From NCBI GenBank assembly GCA_902630065.1, contig CACOTF010000007.1:1-49477 (forward strand): DNA of 49,477 bases. Reading direction: 5' to 3'. Below the pieces are notes generated by a model that worked only from the letters and a program-made list of their open reading frames with translations, had not been told where the DNA came from and made no database searches. The DNA comes from an uncultured Pelagibacteraceae bacterium (lineage in GTDB: Bacteria; Pseudomonadota; Alphaproteobacteria; Pelagibacterales; Pelagibacteraceae). A program made the translations under genes and the position numbers. Below, in pieces: positions 1-7,689 of the stretch. The first letter of the stretch is position 1. Each line of letters opens with the position of its first letter.

Positions 1-110
1 TATAATTTTAATTGGTTTCTTTGAATTAAACTGAAAACTTTACTGTAATATTCGCCATTTTGTTGGGCAAAATCTTTGAATGAGTTTTTTACTGTTTTTT
101 CTTTACTCAT
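1..110 (-). CDS. N-terminus of an unknown gene, cut by the window edge
   Basis: On the minus strand an ATG at 110 opens a frame that runs without a stop off the left edge, giving 36 residues that begin MSKEKTVKNSF. It starts 25 bases after the stop of the upstream minus-strand dehydrogenase gene, so it is probably the next gene of the same operon. The visible part is polar and has no signal peptide or recognisable motif. By position it could be a transporter component for the sulfonate handled by the neighbouring dehydrogenase, but nothing in the sequence shows that. The gene is real mainly on the strength of its spacing and open frame. Confidence 0.55.
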   Translation of the reverse strand, partial: MSKEKTVKNSFKDFAQQNGEYYSKVFSLIQRNQLKL

Positions 111-135
111 ATAGAGGAAAGACTACATCATTCTT

Positions 136-1422
136 TTAGTTTGAAAAACCATATTTTCGAAGTCTAACATCACCAGTTCTAGCATGCGCTTCCATACCCT
201 CGTACCTAGAAATTCGAGCTGCAGCAGCACCGACTTCTTTATTAGATTCTTTATTCATTTTTTGGTAAGTAACTGTTTTTATAAATTTTCCAACGTATAA
301 ACCGCCAGTATATTTTCCTGCTCCCTTTGTTGGTAAAATGTGATTTGGTCCAGAACATTTGTCACCATATGCAACTGTTGTTTCCTCACCTAAAAATAAT
401 GAACCATAATTTTTTAAATTTTTTAAATACCAATCTAAGTTCTCAGCCTGAACCTCTAAATGTTCAGGAGCATATTCATCACTAACCTTTAACATTTCTT
501 CTTTATTATCACACATAATTACTTCTCCATAATCTCTCCATGCAGCATCAGCATTATTTCTGTTGTGCTCAGGTAGTTCTTGAATAATTTCTGGAACTCT
601 TTTCATTACATAATCACATAGAGACTTATCTGTAGTGTATAACCAAGCAGGAGAGTCAGGACCATGTTCAGCCTGTCCAACTAAATCATAAGCAATTATT
701 TCTTTATCAGCTGTATGATCAGCAATTATGCCTATTTCTGTCGGTCCAGCAAATAAATCAATTCCAACTTTTCCAAATAAAATTCTTTTAGACTCTGCTA
801 CAAATTTATTTCCAGGTCCAACAATCATATCTACTTCTGGATTACCAAAGCAACCATACGCAAGTGCACCAATTGCCCCTATACCACCAATGTTCATAAT
901 TACATCTGCACCACAAAGGTTAGCTGTATAAATTATAATTGGGTTTGCACCATTTGAATCTTTTGGTGGACTTGTTGCAATTACATTCTTTACTCCGGCA
1001 ACTTTTGCAGTCGTTACACTCATTATAGCAGAGGCGATATTGTTATATCTTCCACCGGGCACGTAACACCCAACTGTATTTACAGGTATTAATTTTTGTC
1101 CTGCTATTAAACCAGGTGATAATTCAACTTCTGAGTCTTTTCCAAGATTTTCTAGTTGATGTTCTGCAAACTTTCTTACTCTTTCATGAGAAAACTGAAT
1201 ATCATCTTTAATCTTCTGATCTAAAGTTTTGTTTATTTCTTCAATTTTTTCTTTGCTAACAATTATATCACCTTCATAATTATCAAATTTTTTTAAAATA
1301 TCTTTAACCCCTTGGTCCTTTGTTTTTTCTAAATCTTTTAAAATTGAACTTACTTTAGTTCTTGTTTCATCTTCACCTGTAAATGCAGTTTTTTCAGCTT
1401 TTTTTATATAAGTAATTGCCAT
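136..1422 (-). CDS. hpsN: HisD-family dehydrogenase, probable sulfopropanediol 3-dehydrogenase (HpsN-like)
   Basis: A 428-residue NAD-dependent, zinc-dependent dehydrogenase of the histidinol dehydrogenase family. The glycine-rich segment VGPGNKFVAESKR lies at about 201-213 and LFAGPTE at 223-229. Positions equivalent to the HisD zinc ligands and catalytic residues are present: Q250 and H253 (QAEHG), the histidine of APEHLE, the aspartate of YGDKCSGPNH, and the histidine of MEAHARTG near the C-terminus. Family knowledge: HpsN oxidises (R)-2,3-dihydroxypropane-1-sulfonate to (R)-sulfolactate. The N-terminal sequence style matches HpsN rather than biosynthetic HisD, and sulfolactate lyase, Xsc and taurine genes are in the same window, while no other his gene is. 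Assigning the substrate is inference; a true histidinol dehydrogenase cannot be excluded. Confidence 0.75.
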   Translation of the reverse strand: MAITYIKKAEKTAFTGEDETRTKVSSILKDLEKTKDQGVKDILKKFDNYEGDIIVSKEKIEEINKTLDQKIKDDIQFSHERVRKFAEHQLENLGKDSEVELSPGLIAGQKLIPVNTVGCYVPGGRYNNIASAIMSVTTAKVAGVKNVIATSPPKDSNGANPIIIYTANLCGADVIMNIGGIGAIGALAYGCFGNPEVDMIVGPGNKFVAESKRILFGKVGIDLFAGPTEIGIIADHTADKEIIAYDLVGQAEHGPDSPAWLYTTDKSLCDYVMKRVPEIIQELPEHNRNNADAAWRDYGEVIMCDNKEEMLKVSDEYAPEHLEVQAENLDWYLKNLKNYGSLFLGEETTVAYGDKCSGPNHILPTKGAGKYTGGLYVGKFIKTVTYQKMNKESNKEVGAAAARISRYEGMEAHARTGDVRLRKYGFSN

Positions 1423-1481
1423 TATCTTTCCTATAATTTTATAAATGTTTAAATTATAAAAGATGTTTATTCAACAGAAGT

Positions 1482-2393
1482 TTAATCTAAAGCAACAACA
1501 GCTGCAGCTATAGAAGCAAGTCTTGCTGTCGCATCATCTGATCTACTTGTTATAACAACAGGTACTTTACCTCCAACAACTACACCTGCTGCACATGCTC
1601 CCATAAAATAAATCATCATTTTTACAAGCGCATTTCCAGTTTCGACATTTGGAACTAATAATACATCGGCTTCTCCAGCAACCATATTCTCAATTCCCTT
1701 AATTGAGGCAGATTTTTTTGAAATACTATTGTCAAATGCTAAGGGTCCAAAAATATCAGCATTAAAATTTTCTTTAATTGCTAATTCAGTTAATTCTTTC
1801 GCTTCAACCGAACTCTGTACACTATCAATAACTTCTTCTGTCGCCGAAAGAATAGAAATTTTTGGTCTTGGAATATTAATTCTATGACTAAAATCTATAA
1901 CATTTCTTAAAATATGCATTTTAGTTTTTAGGTTAGGAGAAACATTTAATGCTCCATCGGTTATAATTAATGGTTTATCATCTTTTTGTAATGTCATATG
2001 CCAAATATGACTTAGTCTTGTTTTTCCAATTAATTTATATTCTCTCTTAAGAACCTCTTTCATCAATATATCAGTATGGATATGTCCTTTTACTATAATT
2101 TTTACTTTATCTTCAGATGCAAGTTTTGTTGCAATACCTGCTGTATTATTTTCAACTGGCTCATTAATTATTTCAAAATTTGATATATCAAATTTAAGCT
2201 CATCTGCGCATTCTTGTATTTTTTGTTTATCACCTATTAATATTGGGGTGATCAATTTTTCAGAGACAGCATCCATTACCGACATCATTGGTAATTTTTT
2301 GCCTGCATTTACAATGGCTGCTTTTACACCCCTTTTTTGATGGGCTATATTAAGTAGATTAACAGGGCAAACTGTAGATTTATCAGATAACAT
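1482..2393 (-). CDS. pta: Phosphate acetyltransferase / phosphotransbutyrylase family protein
   Basis: A 303-residue protein of the phosphate acyltransferase (PTA/PTB) family, about the length of a stand-alone catalytic domain, without the N-terminal DRTGG part of long Pta or the enoyl-CoA hydratase domain of bifunctional forms. Family-type segments are the N-terminal VNAGKKLPMMSVMDA region, LLVPNVETGNALVKMM, and the C-terminal GGKVPVVITSRSDDATARLASIAAAV. It would convert acetyl phosphate and CoA to acetyl-CoA and phosphate in the cytoplasm. Xsc, encoded at 44.4 kb, makes acetyl phosphate, so a Pta is the expected next enzyme of taurine breakdown, and in many sulfonate degraders pta sits beside xsc. 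A role with butyryl phosphate is possible from the family alone. Confidence 0.8.
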   Translation of the reverse strand: MLSDKSTVCPVNLLNIAHQKRGVKAAIVNAGKKLPMMSVMDAVSEKLITPILIGDKQKIQECADELKFDISNFEIINEPVENNTAGIATKLASEDKVKIIVKGHIHTDILMKEVLKREYKLIGKTRLSHIWHMTLQKDDKPLIITDGALNVSPNLKTKMHILRNVIDFSHRINIPRPKISILSATEEVIDSVQSSVEAKELTELAIKENFNADIFGPLAFDNSISKKSASIKGIENMVAGEADVLLVPNVETGNALVKMMIYFMGACAAGVVVGGKVPVVITSRSDDATARLASIAAAVVALD

Positions 2394-2477
2394 ATGAGTT
2401 TAAATATTTGTTATGGTTCTAAATATCAATATTTTTTATTACGTTCGATATAAAAATAGTTTAAAATTGAATAAACG

Positions 2478-3326
2478 ATGGAGATAGTTACTAAAATTGC
2501 ACCTATAGCGTTAGCACTAATAATGTTAGGTTTGGGATTGGGCTTATCAACTAGAGATTTTTTAAGAGTTATAAATAATCCAAAAGATTTTACAGTCGGA
2601 ATAATTTGTCAATTAATCCTTCTCCCAATCGTCGCTTATATTTTACTTTTAATATTAAGATTACCAGTTGAATTAGCTTTAGGATTAATGATTATTGCTG
2701 CTGCTCCTGGAGGAGTAACATCAAATGTCCTAACTAAATTTGCAAATGGAGATGTTGCATTATCTATTTCGTTAACAGCAATAGGTAGTTTAATTAGTAT
2801 TTTTTCTGTTCCATTTATTGTTTTTACTTCAGCAAAATTATTAGGTGTAACTGATTTATCCTCAGATATTACGATGACTGGTATTGCTCTTAAAATGGCA
2901 CTAGTTGTAACTGTGCCAGTTATTCTTGGAATGATAATTAGAAGATTCGCTGAAAACTTTATTTCGTCTAATATTAATATTGTAAATAGAATTACAGGTA
3001 TTTTATTTATTGTTGTATTTGCAGCAATATGGATTGAGGAAAGAGAAAATATAATATCATACTTAGGTCAAGCTGGTTTAGCTGTTTTAATATTAAACGT
3101 AGTCATGATGACTTTGGCATTTTACATTGCAAAAGGTTTTGCAACTGGAATACCACAGAGAAAATGTATTTCTTTAGAATGTGGATTACAAAATGGAACT
3201 TTAGCTGTATTTGTAGCAACACAAATTTTCAATGATGTCGCTTACATGGTTCCCACAGCTGCTTATGCATTAATAATGTATATAACTGGATTTATATTTA
3301 TATATATTCTTAAAAATTCTAATTAA
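2478..3326 (+). CDS. BASS-family (bile acid:sodium symporter type) transporter
   Basis: A 282-residue integral membrane protein with about nine hydrophobic segments and no signal peptide. The motif APGGVTSNVLTKFANGDVALSISLTA at about 76-101 is the family signature region of sodium:bile acid symporter-like (BASS) carriers, and ECGLQNGTLA near 234-243 is the second conserved stretch. Family members move organic anions with sodium. It is divergent from the pta gene (84-base gap) and its last 8 bases overlap the tail of the convergent regulator gene. The surrounding sulfonate genes make a sulfonate or carboxylate anion a reasonable substrate guess, but direction and substrate cannot be read from the sequence. 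Confidence 0.82.
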   Translation: MEIVTKIAPIALALIMLGLGLGLSTRDFLRVINNPKDFTVGIICQLILLPIVAYILLLILRLPVELALGLMIIAAAPGGVTSNVLTKFANGDVALSISLTAIGSLISIFSVPFIVFTSAKLLGVTDLSSDITMTGIALKMALVVTVPVILGMIIRRFAENFISSNINIVNRITGILFIVVFAAIWIEERENIISYLGQAGLAVLILNVVMMTLAFYIAKGFATGIPQRKCISLECGLQNGTLAVFVATQIFNDVAYMVPTAAYALIMYITGFIFIYILKNSN

Positions 3327-4281
3327 GATTTATTTGATTGTAAGTTCTTTTTATAAAAATATTTATTGATTTTAAATTTTCATCTTGGATTATCGACATA
3401 TCTTTAAAATTTTGTTTACTGACATCAAAATTTATTAATTTATTTTTGTCTAAAGAAATAAATTTATTTTTAGTTAATTTCTTGATTTTTCTTACTACTG
3501 TTGGTCTTGGTATTCCTGTTATTTCAGAAATAGACATTGCATTAATTCCTTTTATTTTTTTATTAATAATTTTATCTCTCCATTTATCTAAATAACTATC
3601 AACTCCTTTAAGTTGTCTTCCAATTTTTGAATTATTATTCAAAATTATAGTTGCTAAAATAGTAAATATTTCCATATCACCAAAATAATTTTTCCACCTT
3701 AAGCAGTAAGGAAATAAAAATTTATAAAATTGATACCAGCAAAATGAGAAATTATGTTTTATTAAGTTATTAATTTCATTACTGGACATTTCGTTTTTTA
3801 TAACTTTTTCTTCTTTTAAAATTTGACTAAAAACAGATAAAAGTGTGCATATATTTTTTAATGTATCATTTGGCTGTGTTGAATTGTAAGCACTTCTATC
3901 TATTGTAATCTTCTTGCCCTTTTTTTTAATTATTCCCTTTTTTTCCAGGGATATAACTTTTCTTCTGACACTTTCTTTTGGTATTTTAAGATCCTTTGAT
4001 ATTCTTATAAGGTTAATTTTCTCAATCTCTAATGTTTTATCCTTATAAAAATTATTGTAAGTAATATTTAAATTATTTCGTCTATAAAAATCAAACTGCT
4101 TACTAATCAAATAAATTAAAATCGTGTAAGTATCTATATCTTTAAACACTTTATAAGCACCAATTGTCCATTCAGACATAAGTTTTAAAAAAAAAGGACT
4201 TAAAATATCAAAATGATTTTTGAAAATTCTATCGATCAGTTCATCATCTAGTTCGGAATTTACACTTGGTAACTGCTTCAT
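3319..4281 (-). CDS. Transcriptional regulator with two winged-helix domains
   Basis: A 320-residue basic protein that I do not recognise as a named family. It contains two copies of a helix-turn-helix unit: one at about 95-130 (SKDLKIPKESVRRKVISLEKKGII) and one at about 252-290 (SEITGIPRPTVVRKIKKLTKNKFI). Both have the form I-P-x-x-(S/T)-V-x-R-K followed by a basic wing, so the protein looks like a tandem duplication of one winged-helix module joined by helical segments. No ligand-binding domain of known type is evident. It is divergent from the small membrane protein gene at 4384, and the gap between them carries a direct repeat that could be its own operator. The sulfonate genes on both sides are candidate targets. 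Confidence 0.75.
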   Translation of the reverse strand: MKQLPSVNSELDDELIDRIFKNHFDILSPFFLKLMSEWTIGAYKVFKDIDTYTILIYLISKQFDFYRRNNLNITYNNFYKDKTLEIEKINLIRISKDLKIPKESVRRKVISLEKKGIIKKKGKKITIDRSAYNSTQPNDTLKNICTLLSVFSQILKEEKVIKNEMSSNEINNLIKHNFSFCWYQFYKFLFPYCLRWKNYFGDMEIFTILATIILNNNSKIGRQLKGVDSYLDKWRDKIINKKIKGINAMSISEITGIPRPTVVRKIKKLTKNKFISLDKNKLINFDVSKQNFKDMSIIQDENLKSINIFIKRTYNQINLN

Positions 4282-4293
4282 AATGTATCAAAT

Positions 4294-4338
4294 CCCAATT
4301 TGAACAATTTTAAAACTCGAGTCAACCCATTTTGAACA
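4294..4338. promoter_or_regulatory. Direct-repeat operator candidate, CCCAWTTTGAACA twice
   Basis: The gap upstream of the double winged-helix regulator holds CCCAATTTGAACA at 4294-4306 and CCCATTTTGAACA at 4326-4338. The copies differ at one base of 13 and start 32 bases apart, close to three helical turns. Each is followed by a similar A/T-rich tail containing AAAACT. The placement fits autoregulation by the tandem-domain regulator, but binding is inferred, not shown. Confidence 0.5.
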
Positions 4339-4383
4339 GTTAAAAACTGTGAAATTTTTTAACATTGTGATTTAATATTTTTA

Positions 4384-4590
4384 ATGAGTACTGAAAGCTT
4401 AAATAGAACATCTAGTATTGAAATACCTGAAAAAAAAACGAGAGTAATTCGAATGTCCCCTCGTAAAGTAAATATAGATGTTCTAAAGAAACGTGTAATT
4501 ACCAAACAGAAAAAAGAAGCTTTTCAGTCTAAAATAATAATTCTTTCAGTCTGTTTATCTATCGGAATATTAGGATATTTCGCAGGCTAA
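4384..4590 (+). CDS. Small basic single-span membrane protein, unknown function
   Basis: A 68-residue protein that I do not recognise. Residues 1-50 are polar and strongly basic, with repeated Lys/Arg stretches (RVIRMSPRKVN, KKRVITKQKK), and residues 51-67 form one hydrophobic segment ending in GYFAG. This predicts a C-terminally anchored protein with its basic part in the cytoplasm. It is divergent from the winged-helix regulator and ends directly against the convergent dehydrogenase gene (stop at 4590, opposing stop at 4591). The clean start, open length and absence of a competing gene argue that it is real. Confidence 0.6.
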   Translation: MSTESLNRTSSIEIPEKKTRVIRMSPRKVNIDVLKKRVITKQKKEAFQSKIIILSVCLSIGILGYFAG

Positions 4591-5592
4591 CTAAGATAAC
4601 AAATTATCTAAATCTTTTTTAATAGAACTTGGAATTTTAATATTTTTTTTTGAATTTAATTTTTTTCTAAAAAATTTTCTCTCTCCTGGGTAATATATTT
4701 TTTCTCCTTTTATTTTTGGAATATTTTTAACTCTATTTATATTGACCTTAATTTGTTGTTTAAAGTTTTTTACAAAGAGATTATTTTTAAATGCTATAAA
4801 TAGATGGCCAATATTTTGAGGACCTCTAAAATCATCAAAAGGATCTTTTACTTTACCACTATGAGCACTTCCAACAAAAACCCCAGCAAGTATGTCCACC
4901 ATCCATGCTAATCCTGAGCCTCTAAAACCAGCTATTGGTAATTGAACTCCAGATAAAGCATCTTTTGCATTTGTAGTTTGTTTTCCAAATTTGTCTAAAG
5001 CAACACCTTTTGGAATTGATTTATTTAGTTTCGCTGCAACTCTTATTTTTCCTCTATTAATCATTGACATTGATGTATCTAATATGAATGGAATGTTATT
5101 GTTTGTTGGGGATCCAAAACAAATTGGATTTGTTCCAAAAATAGTTTTTTTTCCTCCATGAGGTGCAATTGCAGGTGGTGCATTTGTAAATGCAAAAGCT
5201 AATAAATTTTTTTTTACAGCCTGTTCAATATAATAACCTGATAATCCATAGTGCCCACTATTTTTAATTCCAACAAAAGCTATGCCTGTTTTTTTTGCAA
5301 TCTTAATTGTTTCTTTTATACCTGTATCTGCAGCAACAAATCCTATGCTGTTATCAGCATCAATAAACGAGACTGAGTTTGATACTCTTTTAATTTTAAT
5401 TTTAGGTTTTGGATTAATTACTTTTTTTTCTATTCTTTCACAATACATTTTAAGCCTAGAAACTCCATGGGATGGAGCTCCAACTAATTCAGCATTTATT
5501 AAAGCTTTCGTACATATTTCAGCATCTTTTTTGTTAAGGTTATATTTTATAAGTATTTTTGAAATTAATTTCTTAAGCTTTAGAATTTGCAT
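4591..5592 (-). CDS. Ldh2-family NAD(P)-dependent 2-hydroxyacid dehydrogenase, possibly sulfolactate dehydrogenase
   Basis: A 333-residue member of the malate/L-lactate dehydrogenase type 2 family (the YlbC/YiaK/ComC group, not the Rossmann-type lactate dehydrogenases). Family signatures are GAPSHGVSRL at 39-48, the NSGHYG segment at 111-116 with the likely catalytic histidine H114, GGKKTIFGTNPICFG, and FRGSGLAWMVDILAGV. Members reduce or oxidise 2-oxoacid/2-hydroxyacid pairs; ComC acts on sulfolactate/sulfopyruvate. With HpsN-like and SuyAB proteins in the window, sulfolactate is an attractive substrate, for instance to interconvert stereoisomers. That is inference; lactate, malate or ureidoglycolate activity is equally possible from the family. 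It abuts the next minus-strand gene with no gap. Confidence 0.75.
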   Translation of the reverse strand: MQILKLKKLISKILIKYNLNKKDAEICTKALINAELVGAPSHGVSRLKMYCERIEKKVINPKPKIKIKRVSNSVSFIDADNSIGFVAADTGIKETIKIAKKTGIAFVGIKNSGHYGLSGYYIEQAVKKNLLAFAFTNAPPAIAPHGGKKTIFGTNPICFGSPTNNNIPFILDTSMSMINRGKIRVAAKLNKSIPKGVALDKFGKQTTNAKDALSGVQLPIAGFRGSGLAWMVDILAGVFVGSAHSGKVKDPFDDFRGPQNIGHLFIAFKNNLFVKNFKQQIKVNINRVKNIPKIKGEKIYYPGERKFFRKKLNSKKNIKIPSSIKKDLDNLLS

Positions 5593-6138
5593 TTAACTGT
5601 CTGGCATTTCTTCGCCATTTAAAGCCATTATAGCACCTGGATGAGCCTCACCAATATCAGCTAATTTATCTGGGCTAATTCCATCTTTAAAAACACTTTT
5701 CGATTTTTTTAAAGCATTTAATAAAAGCCAAGCATGTCTATTTGGTAAGCTTGGCTGAATAAGTAAAATTAAATCACCAAATCCGTAGAGAACATTAGCA
5801 TCTGTAGAACCAAATTCTTTAAATTCACCTTCTCCATTGATTAAGTCTTTTGCATTTTGTTTTGACAATAAAACGAGTGGCATTTGATTTGTTGAAAAAA
5901 GACTTTGTACTCTCTCAAAATCTTTTGCCCTTGCGGGTTTTGATTGAGCTTCAGGAAGCTCCTTATTTATGTATTTTATCAATAATTCTGAAAAAGGATA
6001 GGTTGGAGCATCTGTTTTTACACTCATTATTAACAAATGTTTTGCTCTATAATTTAAATAACTACTCCAAGGAGAATGTGCTGAGCAAAAAATGAATAAA
6101 ATAAAATAAATAAGTATTTTATTTGTAAACTTTAACAT
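5593..6138 (-). CDS. Exported protein of unknown function, possible periplasmic binding-like domain
   Basis: A 181-residue protein with an N-terminal hydrophobic stretch (about residues 8-20), consistent with a signal peptide or anchor. The mature part has alternating hydrophobic and polar segments such as LIKYINKELPEAQSKPARAKDFERVQ and MPLVLLSKQNAKDLINGEGEF, vaguely like one lobe of a TAXI/TRAP-type solute-binding protein, but I would not assign a family. It lies downstream of the exported acetamidase-like gene on the same strand, with a strong GGCGCC hairpin between them, and stops at the start of the Ldh2 gene. A shared periplasmic role with the acetamidase-like protein is plausible but unproven. 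Confidence 0.65.
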   Translation of the reverse strand: MLKFTNKILIYFILFIFCSAHSPWSSYLNYRAKHLLIMSVKTDAPTYPFSELLIKYINKELPEAQSKPARAKDFERVQSLFSTNQMPLVLLSKQNAKDLINGEGEFKEFGSTDANVLYGFGDLILLIQPSLPNRHAWLLLNALKKSKSVFKDGISPDKLADIGEAHPGAIMALNGEEMPDS

Positions 6139-6146
6139 AAGAAATT

Positions 6147-6168
6147 AGGGCGCCAATAAAGGCGCCCT
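6147..6168 (-). terminator. GC-rich hairpin between the acetamidase-like gene and its downstream neighbour
   Basis: AGGGCGCC at 6147-6154 and GGCGCCCT at 6161-6168 form a perfect 8-bp stem with a 6-base loop. On the minus strand the hairpin follows the stop of the acetamidase-like gene by 13 bases and is followed by AATTTCTT, a weak U-tract. It could terminate or attenuate transcription before the 181-residue gene starting at 6138, or protect the upstream mRNA end. A sister hairpin with the same GGCGCC/AATAAA elements occurs at 14750-14780. Confidence 0.7.
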
Positions 6169-6181
6169 ACATATTTATAGA

Positions 6182-7435
6182 TTAATTTCTGTATTTATCA
6201 AATACATCTAATGCCAAAACAGCAGTAACTACGTAGTTTGGTACATCTACTACTTGACCTACTCTTAAGTCAGCAGCTACTGAACATAAAACATATGCTT
6301 GTTCTTTAGTTAAACCATGTTCGTTTACTAAATAGTCAATCATTTGTATTAATGCATGTCTCGCTGCAATAACTAAATCCTCAGATGCATTTTCTAGATC
6401 TACTAATTTTTTAGAATCTAGATAAGCATGAGTAGGAGGCATTTCACCCTTAGCTTTTAAAGGAATACCAATTGTCTGATAATACCTAGTTGGCTCCATA
6501 TCAATAATTTGATCATTTCCAACCACGTAAGGCATATCCATATCTTTTCCTTTACCTGGGAGTATTTTTACTCTGATTTGCATGACGCTTCCCATTTCTA
6601 TTGCAGTTCCAGACACTTCACCATCTCCTTGAGCATAATGAATGTCACCTGCAAATATTCCACAACCATCTATGAAACATGGGAAAACCATTTTAGTACC
6701 AATTTGCATTTGTTGAACGTCGATATTTCCACCATTTTCTCTTGGAGGAATTGTTCTTAAACAGTCGTCTTTGTAAGATCCATTTGGTCCACAAATTGCA
6801 TCTGGTAATGCTCCAGCAGGAGAAGGGCCTAATGCGGCTCCTCCAGCAGCAGCAAGCTCTGCTTCTCTTGTTTTATATTTATTAACTTCCATTATACCTG
6901 GCAATACACCAATTGAACCTGGAAAAGCTTCATAAGGAATTGTAACTCCTGGAATTTCAGCTGAGACAGCTCCAACTCTAGTCAATTTCCAATTCACTAT
7001 ATAAGGCTCAGTAAAGATATCTCTTAAAAAACCAAATCCTGGTGCAATTACGGTATAACCGTATTGATCAGGCGCAATATCTAAAAGTTCAATCTCAATT
7101 GCATCTCCTCTTTTTGCACCATTGATGTGGACAGGCCCAGTCATTGGATGAACTAAACCTAAATCAACAGTTGCTAAGTCAGCTGGAATTGAGTCAATTT
7201 TAAATTCAGAATCTAAAGCATCTCTAGTGTGTAAGATAATTATATCTCCAGGATTAGCTTTAGCAGCCGGTGGTATATAAGGATGATATCTATTGAAACA
7301 GTTCTTATCGTCTACACAATGATCCCCAGTTTTTTTTAATTCAACAATATTCATCCAAGTTTGATCTGTGGTATCTGAATATGAAATTGAACTTGAAAAA
7401 ACTAAAAAGCAAAGTGTTAATATTACTTTTTTCAT
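6182..7435 (-). CDS. Acetamidase/formamidase (FmdA) family protein with signal peptide
   Basis: A 417-residue protein of the acetamidase/formamidase family. Recognisable segments are GDIIILHTRDALDSEF, the MTGPVHINGAKRGDAIEIELLDI region typical of the family core, GGNIDVQQMQIGTKMVFPCFIDGCGIFAGDIHYAQGDGEV, and the C-terminal YVLCSVAADLRVGQVVDVPNYVV. The N-terminus is a clear signal peptide (MKKVILTLCFLVFSSSISYS, cut near residue 20), so the enzyme should act in the periplasm, unlike typical cytoplasmic family members. It would hydrolyse a short amide to acid and ammonium. It is divergent from an ABC importer at 7690, which may take up a related compound. Substrate is unknown. Confidence 0.82.
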   Translation of the reverse strand: MKKVILTLCFLVFSSSISYSDTTDQTWMNIVELKKTGDHCVDDKNCFNRYHPYIPPAAKANPGDIIILHTRDALDSEFKIDSIPADLATVDLGLVHPMTGPVHINGAKRGDAIEIELLDIAPDQYGYTVIAPGFGFLRDIFTEPYIVNWKLTRVGAVSAEIPGVTIPYEAFPGSIGVLPGIMEVNKYKTREAELAAAGGAALGPSPAGALPDAICGPNGSYKDDCLRTIPPRENGGNIDVQQMQIGTKMVFPCFIDGCGIFAGDIHYAQGDGEVSGTAIEMGSVMQIRVKILPGKGKDMDMPYVVGNDQIIDMEPTRYYQTIGIPLKAKGEMPPTHAYLDSKKLVDLENASEDLVIAARHALIQMIDYLVNEHGLTKEQAYVLCSVAADLRVGQVVDVPNYVVTAVLALDVFDKYRN

Positions 7436-7521
7436 ATGTTTCCTCTCTTTTTATTAAAATTATGTTACCATTTAGGTTTCCAATTAATATGATAATATTT
7501 AGAAGTAAATTTTTCCAGTAA

Positions 7522-7534
7522 CCCAATTTGAGCA
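7522..7534 (+). promoter_or_regulatory. Third copy of the CCCAATTTGARCA motif
   Basis: CCCAATTTGAGCA matches the two repeats upstream of the winged-helix regulator at 12 of 13 bases (versus 4294-4306). It lies in the 254-base gap between the divergent acetamidase-like gene and the ABC binding-protein gene, a natural place for an operator. The rest of this gap is A/T-rich and shows no other element I can support, apart from the GAGGG ribosome binding site of the binding-protein gene. Confidence 0.4.
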
Positions 7535-7689
7535 CAAAAAAATTAATTAAATAAGTTTAAATCTCAAACTAAACTCCTAATTGAATATTTCTTCAATTTA
7601 TTGATATTAATCGTAAATAATAAGTAACAAAAGATTAACATTCCTGATTTAAATTTATTATCATCAACTAATTAAAAAGTGAGGGATAT

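Noticed and set aside
136-1422. Biosynthetic histidinol dehydrogenase (hisD)
   Set aside because: The fold and zinc ligands are shared, but no other histidine gene is nearby and sulfonate genes are; kept as the stated alternative.
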